The notes below the pieces were generated by a model, which was not told the origin of the DNA, searched no databases, and was given only the letters and a program-made list of their open reading frames with translations. A stretch of 64,000 bases of DNA from Wolfiporia cocos (taxonomy: Eukaryota; Basidiomycota; Agaricomycetes; Polyporales; Phaeolaceae), in assembly GCA_029448655.1 (NCBI GenBank), contig JACCLO010000004.1, forward strand, positions 682,001-746,000. The letters run 5' to 3'. Positions 49,209-60,908 of the stretch are shown piece after piece. Within the stretch, counting starts at the first letter, position 1; each line of letters starts with the position of its first letter. The translations under genes were made by a program, and so were the position numbers.

Positions 49209-52200
49209 CTACAATTTCGTGCCTTGCTGTCTGTTCTGGAACCATTCCTGAATGTCTGCCGTTGATCGCTTGAAGGATATGATTAGAACCAACTAATGCA
49301 GCTCTGCAGCACAGAGCGACTCACCTTGATCCAGGCCGATCGCGTTGCAATGCTTTCCATGGTTTGTTTGTAAGCCATGTCGTATTTGGAGGTATCCTTG
49401 GTCTAGTTCACTGCCATGAGCACCATCGCCACACCCGTAATTGATTATATGCAATACCTGGAAGAATGCAGCGATCTCTTCATAGTCCTTGTCCGATGAA
49501 AAGCCTTGGAAGCTATACTGTTACAAATTTGCGTCTCAAGATTTTGATATGTCCAGCGTCTCGAGGGACGCACCTTTACAAGGTTCTGCATAGTGAAGTT
49601 GCCCTCAAAGCGTTTGCATAGCTACGTCCGCGCTCATGTCAGAATTCACATTACTGTCATCTTGTATTGTTCGTACCGTGTCGTAGTTGTCCTTGAACGC
49701 TTGCGCCAAGAATCTCCTGGTAGCGGGATTGCCTCCAAGCCCAATAAAGAACAGATACACATCTTGGTCCCGCGCATCGTCCATTATGAACTTGAACGTG
49801 TCCTTCGCGACGTCGACATCCTGAGTGCTGCCCATGCCGGTTATAGCAGCAACGCCCGCCGACGGGTGCTTAGGCTTCTGAGCAATATCCTTGACAGCGT
49901 TCCACTCATCGCGACCACCAAACCTGACCGCCTACCGTTCCTGGTGTTAGTCCTGCAGCCAACGTCACAAGTAGCTGAGTGAGCGACATACAGTCGAGTA
50001 CGTAACCCGTTCCAGCTCTGTGGGAATGACAGAGTCGTCGCCCGTCTTCATGAATGTCGCGAAACGTCCCGTCAGCTCCTTCACAGCGCTGACAAGGTGT
50101 CCTCATCAGCTTGGTTAGACAGTACAGTGTGGCTTAGCGCACCTTTCCTGCCGCGCGTTCGCCACCTGAGTGATGGCCAGCGTGCGCAGCTCACGCGTGT
50201 CTGTCGAATCGTCCTCACTGTAGGTGTAGCCCAAACGCTCGACGATCGGGCCGAACAGTTCCTATGGGCACCCATGTCCAATTCATGCTCGCACACCCAC
50301 GTCCGCTCGACGACGGCTCACCTGACGGAACTTGTTGAGCGAGTCGCCGACGTCGGGGTGTTCCCACCACACAGAGCGCAGTACAGTCAAGTTGGTGCCG
50401 ATGCTCTCCCATACGAGGTCTACGATCCATACAATATCAGCATCAGCATCTGCGCTGGCACATTGTCGACACTCACGCTCCTGCTCGTTGCGCAAGGTGT
50501 CCACGAGGGACAGCGCGCTGCTAACGTCCGCATATCCGGCTTTCGCAAGTGCGAATGCATCGTTTACAAGGCCCATGCGGTCCTCTACCGAGAACGGCGA
50601 CGGCGTCTTCGCCGCCTCCTTTCCGATCTTGACGAGGCACTCGGGCGAGTAGAGCACACGATCTATGGACGTATTATTCGGGGCTGGCATACAACAATGG
50701 CGACCCAACTATGCACAGAAGCTGACTGTCCCCGCGTTCAACTTGAACGGCCTGTTGACGTCGAGCTTGATCGTCTTCTCGCGCGTGTCAAGCACGACGC
50801 TGTTGTCAACGACAGCTTCGCCACTCTCAGAGACCGTTAGCAGACTCAATGGGATCGTCCTGTGTAGGTAGATTTCAAGGATGAGAGCGACTGGTATTCA
50901 TCACCGATCTCACGCACCAGATGGTCTCGTTGTTCTCAGCCGTTGCGGGGCCGGTCTCCAGGAAGCGGTCCTGACGGACCTTGATGCCATCAGCGGTCTC
51001 AGTGACGGTGACGACGGGGTAGCCCATCTGTTTATACGCCCAATCAACAACCATTTCATATCTCATATTGACGAAGCAGATACCTTCTTGACCCAGTTGT
51101 CCATCATTTTCGGGATGTCCAGGCCTGCAGAGCATGGGCGTCACGATTCCAGTGGCGAGAGCAGGGCAAAAGCTAGACAAACCCGTAGCCTCCCCGATGC
51201 CCTCCCACAGGTCCCTCGTGACGCTGTTCGCGAATAGATGTTTCTTGAGGTAGATGGACACGCCCTTCAGGAACTTCTCCTCCCCGACATATCTCGAGAG
51301 CATGCGAAGCACTGGCTAACGCGTCAGTCACCATTCATCTGCAATCCCATACTCAACGCTCACCTGATGCGGCCTTGTGGTACGAAAGACCGTCGAAGAT
51401 CTAAAGGCGCGAGTATGTGAGATAAGCGGAATGCAAGTCGCGGGCGGGAAGAGCGCACCTGGTTGACCATGTTCGCGTCGGGGCACTCGACTTCGATGGG
51501 GTGGGACGAGAGCTTGGCATCGACATTGAGCGCGTACGCGAGCGACTCTGAGACGAACGCCGAGTGAAGTTTCCACTCGGGGAAGACCCTTTTTGCCGTC
51601 AGCTATAGTACCTTGGGACTGTTCGCAGTCTGCTTACTTGTCTATCGTACTGTGAGTCAAGGGCACGGCGAAAAACAAACACAAGCTTCCGCTTTCTTAC
51701 CTAGAATGATGACTTCGCCCATCTGTGTGGGTCATGCCGACGTTGCGCCACGAGCTTGATCAGTCCGAATCTCTGTCTGTATAGTATGACTGACCAAAGT
51801 CGCAAAACCTAAAGTACTCATCAATGGCTGTTGCGTGAAGAACTGAGGCACGGGCTTACCCTCATTCAGGTACAAGTTGTCCCACCACTCCATCGTCGTG
51901 ATGTCGCCAAACCTGATGAAAGTTGAACGCTACATATGCTTGAAATGATGGTTGAAGTCGTTGTACGCACCACATGTGCGCAACCTCATGGCACTGTGTG
52001 CCAGCAATCCTCTTCTTCGCCCGCACGTCCTTCGAGTCCGGGTTAATCAGATACGCAGCCGTGCGCCCAGTGATCAAGCCCTGAGCGTAGCTTTAGCGTC
52101 GGTAGTGCACCAAGTAGAGCACCACGCACCCAGTTCTCCATCGCGCTCGCATCAAAGTCGTGCACGACGAGCGTGTCCAGCTTCGGAAGCGGGAACTCGA

Positions 52201-53126
52201 TATCGAACACCTGTTCGTACAGCGGCAGCACCCGCCTCTTCACCTCGAGCGCGAACCCCGCCTGCCCGATGCAGTCCGGCGTTGTGTATATCCGCAGCGG
52301 GCGGGTCTTCCCGCTCAGCGGGCTCGTGTACGAGCTCTCCAGGTGCACGAACCGCCCGTTCGCGTACGCGACCAAGTACGTCGACATCGGCGGGCTCGTC
52401 GCGAACCGCGTCGTCTTCCACGCGCCCGCGTCCGCGACGCGCGCGGCGAGCCACGCGTCGACGCCTGCCGCGTCGAACGCGCCCTCCGCCGCGGCGGACA
52501 TGTTGCTCAGGCTGACCGTGTCTGCGCGCGAGACGAGCGTGACGGCGAACGTCGCCTTGAGCAGCGGCTCGTCCCAGCACGGGAACGCGCGTCTCGCCGC
52601 CGTCGGCTGCCGTGCACGGAGACGCAACGCAGGTGAGTGCGGCTCGATGGCTGGCGCACGGAGCACGCACCTCGAACTGCGTCAGGCTGTACGTCTCGCC
52701 GCCGCCGACGGACCGGTAGTACCCCATCATCGAGCCCGTGAGCTTGCCCGCGAACGCGATTTTGAGCGTCGCCTTCGACCCCGTGGGGAGGGTCTTGGCG
52801 AATGAGAGCGTTCCCCGTTCGGATTCCTTGTTGTACGTCGTCTCGGTGGGCGCCAGTGATGCGCCGAGGGCGTCAGACTGCAGCGAGATGTCCTCGAGCG
52901 TGAGATCGCTTGTGTTGAAGACGATGGTCGAGGCTTCTGATTTCACATCGAGACTGCGCGACAAGGTTATCATACAGGAGCACAGATCGTGTACCCCGCT
53001 GGAGACTCACTTGATCTTGACAACTCCGTCGAACGTGTGCTCCTGCAGGTCCGTGCGCACGGTGAGGTCGTAGTGCGTCGGCTTGACGTTCGTCGGCAGA
53101 CGATATTCGGCGATTTCAGTAGACAT
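49209..53126 (-). CDS. M1-family zinc aminopeptidase (Ape2/Aap1 type)
   Basis: Puromycin-sensitive-type aminopeptidase that removes N-terminal residues from peptides; cytosolic in most fungi. The start MSTEIAEYRLPTNVKPTHYDL at 53126 is the classic M1 N-terminus. The beta domain includes MMGYYRSVGGGE and PTAARRAFPCWDEP. The substrate motif reads ASAMENW (GAMEN variant) and is split by an intron before GLITGRTAAYL. The zinc site is QCHEVAHMWFGDITTMEWW with the third ligand in LYLNEGFATLMGE. Further exons carry VNQIFDGLSYHKAASVLRML, GYPVVTV, LRSVWWEHPDVGDSLNKFRQ, GPIVERLGYTYSEDDS, DVYLFFIGLGGNPATRRFL and the end IQEWFQNRQQGTKL with TAG at 49209. There are about seventeen introns. The same frame stays open upstream to an ATG at 53315, giving an Arg-rich extension that could serve as a mitochondrial presequence. 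Confidence 0.88.
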
Positions 53127-53627
53127 TGTAGGCTTGAAGGAGGCAGTAGAGCTCGCCAGTCGAGCCTGCAAGTGGCAGTCTAGGACAGGAGAGGGCCGGG
53201 GGTTGATGGATCTGACGAATGGCCGCCGAGGCGCGGAACTGGACGCGCACCCGATGTGCACATGGTCGGCGAGTCGCCTGACCCAGGGCAGGCATCGCTG
53301 CAGCAGCCCCGGCATTTTTGCGAGGGGATGGCCTTTGGAAACTCCGCGATGGCTGAAGCGCCGCGCCACTTCTTCGGACAATGAAGCTGAGCTTGAGCGT
53401 GCACATAGTCCAGTGGGACGTCGATCGCCAGTCACTAGTTTTTGCTAGGGCGGATGTAGGTGACCCTATCCCGTGACCGCGAGGCTATGCATCTACGCGT
53501 CCTCCCCGAATTGTGATCAATACGCCGCCGCACGCTCGCTGTATTCTAGCACATACATGCCAATAGAATACCTCGCAAGCCATTTTTGCAGACTATCTAT
53601 GATCTCGACAACAAGCACTTCGACGTA

Positions 53628-53870
53628 TTACTGAAGGCAGCCCGCGAAGCAGCTTATAAAAACAGTGGCAAGTCTAAATCTTCGGAGTCCATATATGCTA
53701 GTATCAGTAAGACCAGCTTGGAGCCATGTCGCCTGATTCATCGAGAGCATTGCGTAGCCGTCGCGTACGATCTTGATGCGGCGTCTTCGAACTGGTTTAA
53801 CGTGCTCCTTCAGCCCGTCTTCGTCGTCTTCATAGTCGAAAAGATTACCGTTATCGGCAGGATTATCCAT
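53628..53870 (-). CDS. Hypothetical short frame, weakly supported
   Basis: ATG at 53870 opens 80 codons: an acidic start MDNPADNGNLFDYEDDEDG, then a basic VRRRRIKIVRDGY. The charge pattern is more protein-like than chance frames nearby, but no family, intron model or continuation was found. It may be the first exon of a truncated gene, or noise. Confidence 0.25.
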   Translation of the reverse strand: MDNPADNGNLFDYEDDEDGLKEHVKPVRRRRIKIVRDGYAMLSMNQATWLQAGLTDTSIYGLRRFRLATVFISCFAGCLQ

Positions 53871-53880
53871 TGTATTGATT

Positions 53881-55045
53881 AAAAATCCATAGAATACTTC
53901 TACGACAGGGCAGGGTGCTAACGTGTTCCAAAGTCGTTAGCGTGCCATCGACTTTGCGCGATGCGTAGACGTGTAGACGCCCGCCTCGCGATCACGGTGA
54001 TCGAGACGGGGGTCACCTACATCCGCCCCATCGAAATCCACCAGACGTTCCGCCAGCGCGCTTTGTCTTCAGTTTTTCGATCTCCGCTCGGGTGCTCCCG
54101 AGCAGCACGTGCGCTGGCAGAACGTCTGATCGAGACTAGCCAGTCACGAACATGCGCGGTCGTCGCCGCCAGTGTCACGGGCAAAATCGCCATTACCGGC
54201 GACTAGGATATATATGTATAAACGCTACGCTAATATATAGGGGGTAGAGCACTATGTTCAGACTTCATTCTGAACTTGGCGTTCATCCACTTCGCTCCCC
54301 TCAGTTCGCTCTAAGGTTTTAGTGGCCTTGTCATGAGTTCAGAATCCACTACCATCTGGGCTGCTGGTCTAAACCCGAGGCTACTGCGGAGATAAGCTCC
54401 CGTGTTACCTTCTTGCATGACAGGGATACGACGCCGACACGGCACCCTTGTCACTACGACCTACGGTGGTAGACTCCCACCTACGACACAACAGCGTTTC
54501 CCTTGACGCACAAGGCGGCTCATTGGACGAGCAACAGCAGAAGACTCCCGCTTACAGAAACACAACAGCGCACCCAACGCACAACCCCGGGCAGTACCCA
54601 CTTACATAAAACAGAATAACACTGATAAAAACCCACTATATGCCACAGATGCGCCGGTCAGACGCAATCGGCATCACAACACGCCGGTCGCGCCGCGACC
54701 AACACACGCTATGCCGACGTCGCCTCACCGCGCGTCAATACACCGGCGCCCCACTCCCTGCTTAGTCAGCAAAGGGAGCGCACCAACGCGACCCGCCCTC
54801 ACAGGCCCCGGGGACACCCACACACCGCCTGCCTTTGCTGCAAAGCATCGACGGCGCGCGTCTCGCTACAACATAAGCAAGACAACACACCGCCACCAGC
54901 GCGGAACACTACGCCGCCACCAGCGCGGAATGCCAACGCCGCTACGCGCGGACTCACGACGCCAAAAGGCATATACACGAGACGGGGTGGTGCGCCCACT
55001 GCGCCTATGCAAGAGGCCTTGGGCCGTACATTTACGCACACCCAC
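53881..55045. other. Left flank of the chromovirus, T-poor tract
   Basis: About 1.2 kb without a supported gene. The part from about 54480 to 55045 is rich in A and C and poor in T on the plus strand, and the sequence right of the element (63421-63720) has the same bias. The two flanks together may be an older repeat into which the chromovirus jumped, but no ends or coding frame could be defined. Confidence 0.35.
55041..55045 (+). repeat. Target-site duplication, left (cccac)
   Basis: cccac directly before the LTR at 55046 and again at 63421-63425 directly after the other LTR: a perfect 5-bp duplication, as made by Ty3/Gypsy integrases. Confidence 0.9.
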
Positions 55046-55753
55046 TGTTACGGGTCGAATACCCGTTCGTATATTTGAGTCGTGAATATAGATCTTTCTT
55101 CTGCACGTAGGCACGTCGCCGTATGCAAGGCAAATACTCGTTAGATGCCTTCGGGTCCTAAGTGAAGTCCTTAGGAGATCGGTTAATATCCAATACGCGT
55201 TAGAGGATATAATCTGTTCAAGTGCGAGTCGAATGGAATAGAAGACTCGCCTAAGTCCGAGAAGTCAGTGTGCACTTCGAGGACTTAGTCGTTCGATTGC
55301 TCGAGTGAGAAATACTGAGCGTAGTTTCCTACCTTTGAGAACGAGTATAAGACTTCTTGTTTATACAACAAGGTCGAGCTAAAGAGCCTCGACAGTAAAT
55401 ACATGAGTTTATATACTTCGTTAGGTTTTAGGGGTCAAGCCTGTCCCAGATGTCACCGATACTATCTACGCTATAGTGTCAAACGTTTGATAGGTATGTA
55501 GTGATATATCCGAGACGATGGATAGGAATGATGGCGGTTGAACGCCATCTATCAGCTAATAAACGATGAACGTGAAACGACAGCAGAGTTGGATCTGCCA
55601 AAGATGAAACGAGCCTTTTAGACTAGTACAACTGGGGATGCGCCCAGTAGAATCACGAGTAGCGAGGGAGGTTGGTTGCGCAACAAGTCCCTGTATCGTA
55701 TTCACCCTATGGTGAGTTCTGTCGATATTCGAAAAATCAAAATAACCGTAACA
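55046..55753 (-). repeat. 3' LTR of the chromovirus
   Basis: 708 bp, starting TGTTACGG and ending CCGTAACA (the termini are inverted repeats). It is about 99% identical to the 5' LTR. Five of the roughly six differences fall within its first 55 bp on the plus strand (the U5 end in element sense); there the solo LTR agrees with the 5' LTR at most sites, so the changes arose in this copy. Confidence 0.95.
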
Positions 55754-55757
55754 TCAG

Positions 55758-55766
55758 CCCCTCCCT
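55758..55766 (-). other. Polypurine tract
   Basis: AGGGAGGGG in element sense, four bases before the 3' LTR. Position and composition fit the plus-strand DNA primer of LTR elements. Confidence 0.65.
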
Positions 55767-58700
55767 AGGCATTCGTCGGCCCCGACGAATTCTCCAAGTT
55801 CCCTCCCTCAGAGTGCCTCGGCGTCCTGTTCGTTGTAGATGTCGCCGTTCCCGCTGAGGGACGGGGTCGTAGGAGTTTGCCATACGAAGTGTTGGCGGCA
55901 TTCATTCTGTCGATGACCTGGTTGATTGAGCCCACAAGTTCTGCAAATATAGTCGGGGCAGTCGAGGACCCAGTGGTTGGCTGAACCACATTGTCGACAC
56001 GGCTGTTCTGGTGAGGGCCTCGCTGGTACCCGTAAGGAAGGGATATCGCGGAGGTATTCGTTGTGTTGATACCTCCAATGGTGTGCGGCTCGATGAAGGT
56101 TCCGTGCCGCCCATGTGGGTAGGGAGGCGGTGTCTCGTTCATGTTCCCTCGCACCTCGCTCAAACTCCTCGCGGGTAATGCTCTGCACTGAAGGAGATCG
56201 TCGAATAGGCGGCGTGCTATTCGCTCTTCGCTGTCGCGCTGGGGTAGCCCTAGGGCTCGTCGGGCGTGCAGGTGGTTCACGTCTCCTGTTGCTTCCCACA
56301 CCAGGAATACGCGGCGTCGAGTCTCTAGCTCCTGTTCGTCGGGCTCTCTGAGTCTCGGTAGGCAATGGAAATAATACTCGATCGCGTTCCATAAAATCAA
56401 ACGGCCTTGCAACTCGGCGTCGTTCGTCGGTGGTGAAAAAGCGGGCGGGTCGTGGTACATATTCGGGTCGATTGGGAGTAGTGTGCTCGCGATCCTCGAA
56501 GTCGTTGAGTGCATGTCGTAGTCGGGCCGTCGTGGTGGCGGCCAGTCGGTCGATAAGTCTGTCGGTGAGTAGCTCGAGTCCCTCTCTCTGTGCTCTGATT
56601 TGCCCCTCCATTTGGACGAGGTCCTCGGTGATATTCTGGTACGAGCTGTAGATATGGGTGAGGTCCTGCGCGATATCGAAGAGGGCCGTCCAGCCATCGG
56701 CTCGGCCAGCAAAAGGTCCCTCAGCCCTGTACCAGAGGAGGGCGTGTCTGATCTGCAGATGTTGGGGGGAGTACCTCCTCGGCGGCGTACCTCTTGGTCG
56801 TCCTTCCCGGCGACCCGTGTTGCTGTGGGGGGTCGTGGCGCGGCGAGGGAGTTGGTGGCGAGTCGTCGACATATTATTACTGTTCGGCTTTCGAGTGTCG
56901 GGGTTGTTCTGACTCGCATTCGGTGGTAGCTTTTTATCAACTCCTTGGAATGCTCCAAGTTCGCCTCGTCTTCCCATGAGTTGTCGGTCGTGGCATAGCC
57001 TTTCCACTTGACGAAGTATTGATGCTTCTTTCTTTGCCATCTGTCAGCCAAGATGGCTTCGACTTTGTATTCTTCCTGTCCCTTGATGATATCAGGTGGC
57101 GGCCGTAGGTAATTGGGTCCGTGTACCCTTGTTTCTTTGAATGGTTTTAGTAAGGCAGCGTGGAAGACCGGATGAATTTTCCAATTCGCCGGTAACTGCA
57201 GCCGGTATGTCGTGGGTCCCATCTTTTCTGTGATGGTGAAGGGTCCTTCTCTTTTTGGTGCCAGTTTGTTCGATTCATAGGGGATCGTTAGGTTTTTGGC
57301 GTCGAGCCATACCTTATCCCCTTTCTCAAGCTTCGGCAGTTCTCTGAGGAACCGCCCTGCCATTCTTTTCTGGGCTAGTTCGTGTGCGATGAATGCCATC
57401 TTTCGCGCCTCTTTGATTTTCTTGATCCTATCGACTGCTGCCGGGACGTTCCCTACTCTGTCATAGTCTGGGAATCCTCTCGGGACGTATCCTAGGATTA
57501 TTTCAAGTGGCGCTGGCCGGTTTTCGGTCCGTCTGGTGTTGTGCGCGAATTCGACGTCAGGCAGTCGTTGTACCCATTGGAAAGGGTCGTTCATGCAATA
57601 GATACGAAGGTATACTTCGATCTGTTGGTTCATCCTTTCCGTTTGTCCGTCTGTCTGGGGATGGTATGCTGTACTCATCGCTGACTCTGTTCCCTGCAGC
57701 TTGCATAATTCCCTGAATAGTTTTGATGCAAATTGTGGTCCCCTGTCCGAGATGATTTTTCGGGGGATGCCGTATTGTGAATATATCTTTCGATGGAATA
57801 TTTCTGCGGCCCCTTCGCTTGTAATTGTTTTGTCGCATGGGGTAAGAGAGATGGCCTTGGATAGGCCATGGTCGACAATCACCATCATGGAGTCGTACTT
57901 TCCGACTCTTGGCAGGTCGGTGACAAAATCGACCGAGCACTGTGAGAAGGGGAGGGCGTCTTCCCGTGTCGGTATTGGTTGCAAAGGGGGTTTTAGCGGA
58001 TTCCTATCAGGTTTCATCTGTTGACAGATTGCACAGCCCCGGACGTATTCCGCTATCATTGTTCTCATGTCAGGCCACCAAAAGTGGGTCGTAACCTGTA
58101 CTGTTGTACCCCAGATCCCAGGGTGTCCGGCCGGGATCGTGTCGTGGTATTTTGAGATGACGTCCCGTCGAAGGTCCTCGTCTTTTGGCACGTACATCCT
58201 GCCCCTGTAGAGCAGTATTCCATCTGTTTGTTGCCATTCATCTGCAGTGGTTCTCGCGGGGAATTCGCCTGTGCCCCCTAGAGCACGGATCGCCTGTTCC
58301 GCAGATTCATCTCGATCGTTGGCGTTCTTGATTCGGTCAATGATCGGGATCTGGATTGCATGGACGACGAGTTCGTCTGGAATCATGGTGATTCCCTCGT
58401 TGTCCTCGTTGCTTTCATCCAGGTGGTACAACCTGGAAAGTGTGTCGGCCATGACTAGTTTCCTTCCGGGGACGTGCTGCAATTTCAGGTCGAATTGTGA
58501 AAGGAATAGATGCCATCTCGCTTGTCGCCGATTTAGGCGCTGTGCACTTCTCCAGTACGTCAGGTTCTGATGATCACTTCGGATCAAGATCCGATGCGGT
58601 GCTCCTTCCAATAGGTGCCGCCATTCTTCTAATGCTCGGACTATTCCGAGTAGTTCGCGATCATAGATTTCGTAGTTCCGTTCTGTTGATGTCAGGGATT

Positions 58701-60819
58701 GTGAGAGATATCCCACTGGCCGTTCGCGCCCTGTTTCATCTGTTTGTTTCAGCACTGCTCCTGTGGCGAACTGAGATGCATCTGTTTCGAGGATGAATGG
58801 TTTCTCCTTGTCTGGTGTTCCTAGCGCGGGCGCCGTCGTGAATGCCTGCTTCATGAAGTCGAACGCTCTCTGTTATTTGTCCGTCCACTGGAACCCCGTT
58901 CCTGTGACCGTTTTTGTGAGGTCTACCAGGGGTCGTGCGTGCGTTGAGTAGTGGTCGATGAATTTTCGATAGAAGTTCGCAAACCCTAGGAAGGATCTGA
59001 CTTCCTTGAGATTTCGGGGAGTCGGCCATTCTTTAATCCTGTTGAGTTTCGCTGGGTCCATCTGGATGTTCCCTGGAGTGATGACCAGCCCTAGGAACTC
59101 AACTTGGTTGACGCCAAAGGCGCATTTCTCGGGTTTCACAAAGAGGTGGTTGTCCACTAATTTCTGAAGGATCCGCCGTTCCCGTTCTTTGTGTGTTTTC
59201 TCATCTTCTGAGAAAACGAGGATGTCGTCCATATAAACAAGCACCCATCCTTCGAGGATTTCTTCTTTCAGGATTTCATTCATCATTTCCTGAAAGGTCC
59301 CGGGTGCGTTGCACAATCCGAAAAACATAACTGTGGGCTCGTACAACCCTCAGTTTGTTTTGAAGGCTGCTTTCCATTCGTCTCCCTTCTTGATCTGCAC
59401 GTTGTTGTATCCCGCTCTAAGGTCCATTTTTGTGAAGATCTTTGCTCCTTTTAGCTTTTCCAGGAGCTCTGAGATCAGTGGCAAGGGATAGACGTTCTTT
59501 ATCGTCCCTTCGTTCAGATATCGATAATCTTGACAGGGTCGTAGGCCGCTGTCTTTCTTTGGAACGAAAAAGAATGGTGACGCCATCGGGGATTTTGAAG
59601 GGACTATGAATCCCTTGGCCAAGTTTTCTTTTAGGAATTCGTCCAGCGCCTGTTGCTCTTTAGGCGAGAGTGCATAGACTTTGCAGTCTTTCGGCACAAA
59701 ATCGGGTTTTAATTCGATTGCGTGGTCCCATGGTCTCGACGGGGGGAACGCTGCTGCGGACTCCTTGCTGAACACCTTGGCGAAGTCCAGTAGGTGTTTC
59801 GGGACCATCTCCTCAATCGTTCGTTCTGGTTCGGGGGTTTTCTGCGCGAATTCCTGGGATTTCGTCAGCGCTTTCCTGACAGCGTTGATGATTTGTATCT
59901 TTGTTCGGAACTTCTTTCGCGTCTCCCCTTTCTTTCCTATGATCCTAGGGTTATCTTTTGCAAAGCGTCGGATCGCTTCGTACTCCTCGGGAGTATAGAG
60001 CCGCTGCGCTGTTTCTTCTGGCTGGTCCGTGGATCCAAACCCTTTCTCCCCTCGTTCTGTTTCATCTAGGTCTTCAACCTCTATAATGTCGGGGGTGAGG
60101 TGCCGTTCGAAAATTATCTGGGCTATTCGCATGCCTGGGATAATTCTATGTGCCTTGTCTGAGTAGTTGAAGACGATGGCTCCGACGTTTCCTCGGTAGT
60201 CCGAGTCTATGACTCCGGGTTGTACTACCAATCCGTGTCTGAGGGTGTTGCCTGATCGTCCGGCCAACCTTCCATACGATCCCTTTGGGATCTTCATTTT
60301 TACTCCTGTGGAGACGAGTTTCCATCCTCCGGCGGGAATTTCGGTTTCTTCTGCGGCGTAAAGGTCGTACCCTGCAGCTTCTTGGGTCCCCCTTGTTGGA
60401 ATTTTCCCTTCTGGGGCAACTACCATTTCTACCGTATCCATTCGGATCGTGGTTTCCTGTTTCTTTTCTTCTGCCCCTAGTATTGATCGTACATCGACTG
60501 TTTGGTCCTTCCAGTCGATTGTGGAGTTTTCGTCTTTTAGCCATCCGTACCCTAGGATCATATTCTCTGTTCCGATTGATCCTACTAGGAATCGGACTTT
60601 TCGCGTTTTCTGGGTCTTCGGATATCGTAGTAGTATGGTGGCTTCTCGGTCTATTCGCCCATCTTTGTTTTCTGTTCCGTCAACATTTTTGACGATGATC
60701 GGGTTCTTCAAGGGTTGCGTGGGCACCTTGTATTTTTCTACCACTCTGCTGTGGATCAGGTTCGACATTGCTCCTGAGTCGATTAGTGCATTGCACTTCA
60801 CGGGTTTTGCCAACGTCAT
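55765..60819 (-). pseudogene. pol: Chromovirus pol: PR-dUTPase-RT-RH-IN-chromodomain, two stops
   Basis: One frame, interrupted by TGA at 59352-59350 and TAA at 58875-58873. Domains in order: aspartic protease ([17 protein letters not shown]); dUTPase (60432-60025) with [40 protein letters not shown] and [10 protein letters not shown], all five motifs; reverse transcriptase with [12 protein letters not shown], the YMDD box in VYMDDILVFS and SFLGFANFYR; RNase H (ETDASQFATGAVL, IRSDHQNL); integrase with the GCAICQ zinc part and the Asp-Asp-Glu residues in CSVDFVTD, SDRGPQF and TDGQTERMNQQIE; chromodomain (57075-56917) with YKVEAILADRW and FVKWKGYATTDNSWE. The frame remains open to 55765 beyond the chromodomain. 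It lies in the -1 frame relative to gag and is open upstream of 60819 across gag's end, so a frameshift fusion is likely. Both stops look like C-to-T changes (CGA and CAA). Confidence 0.9.
55808..56872 (-). CDS. Chromovirus ORF3: post-integrase zinc-knuckle protein
   Basis: Third ORF, in the -1 frame relative to pol. The frame is open from an ATG at 57040 inside the chromodomain, but the ATG at 56872 (MSTTRHQLPRR), just past the chromodomain, is the more natural start and gives 354 residues. The N-terminal half has a likely coiled-coil or helical part (TEDLVQMEGQIRAQREGLEL). The centre is Arg/Pro/Ser-rich. The C-terminus carries two zinc knuckles, CRQCGSANHWVLDC (CX2CX4HX4C) and CRTCGLNQPGHRQNEC (CX2CX6HX4C). 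It resembles a second gag-like nucleic-acid-binding protein. The same DNA is also open in the pol frame for about 380 codons. How it would be translated is unclear: subgenomic RNA, reinitiation or frameshift. Confidence 0.7.
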   Translation of the reverse strand: MSTTRHQLPRRATTPHSNTGRREGRPRGTPPRRYSPQHLQIRHALLWYRAEGPFAGRADGWTALFDIAQDLTHIYSSYQNITEDLVQMEGQIRAQREGLELLTDRLIDRLAATTTARLRHALNDFEDREHTTPNRPEYVPRPARFFTTDERRRVARPFDFMERDRVLFPLPTETQRARRTGARDSTPRIPGVGSNRRREPPARPTSPRATPARQRRANSTPPIRRSPSVQSITREEFERGAREHERDTASLPTWAARNLHRAAHHWRYQHNEYLRDIPSLRVPARPSPEQPCRQCGSANHWVLDCPDYICRTCGLNQPGHRQNECRQHFVWQTPTTPSLSGNGDIYNEQDAEAL

Positions 60820-60908
60820 GATTACCGGGATGAAGAGGGATCGATTCTTCTCGAACGAGGTAATTACATGCGCTGCTTTCTCGGAGAGTAAGACCGTGGG
60901 CTTCCCTC

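Noticed and set aside
50097..50840. 247-codon plus-strand frame across the aminopeptidase
   Set aside because: Spans introns of the real minus-strand gene and has no domain; antisense shadow.
52152..52973. 273-codon minus-strand frame overlapping aminopeptidase exon 2
   Set aside because: Its first half is the true exon; the second half is an Arg-rich continuation across an intron in a wrong frame.
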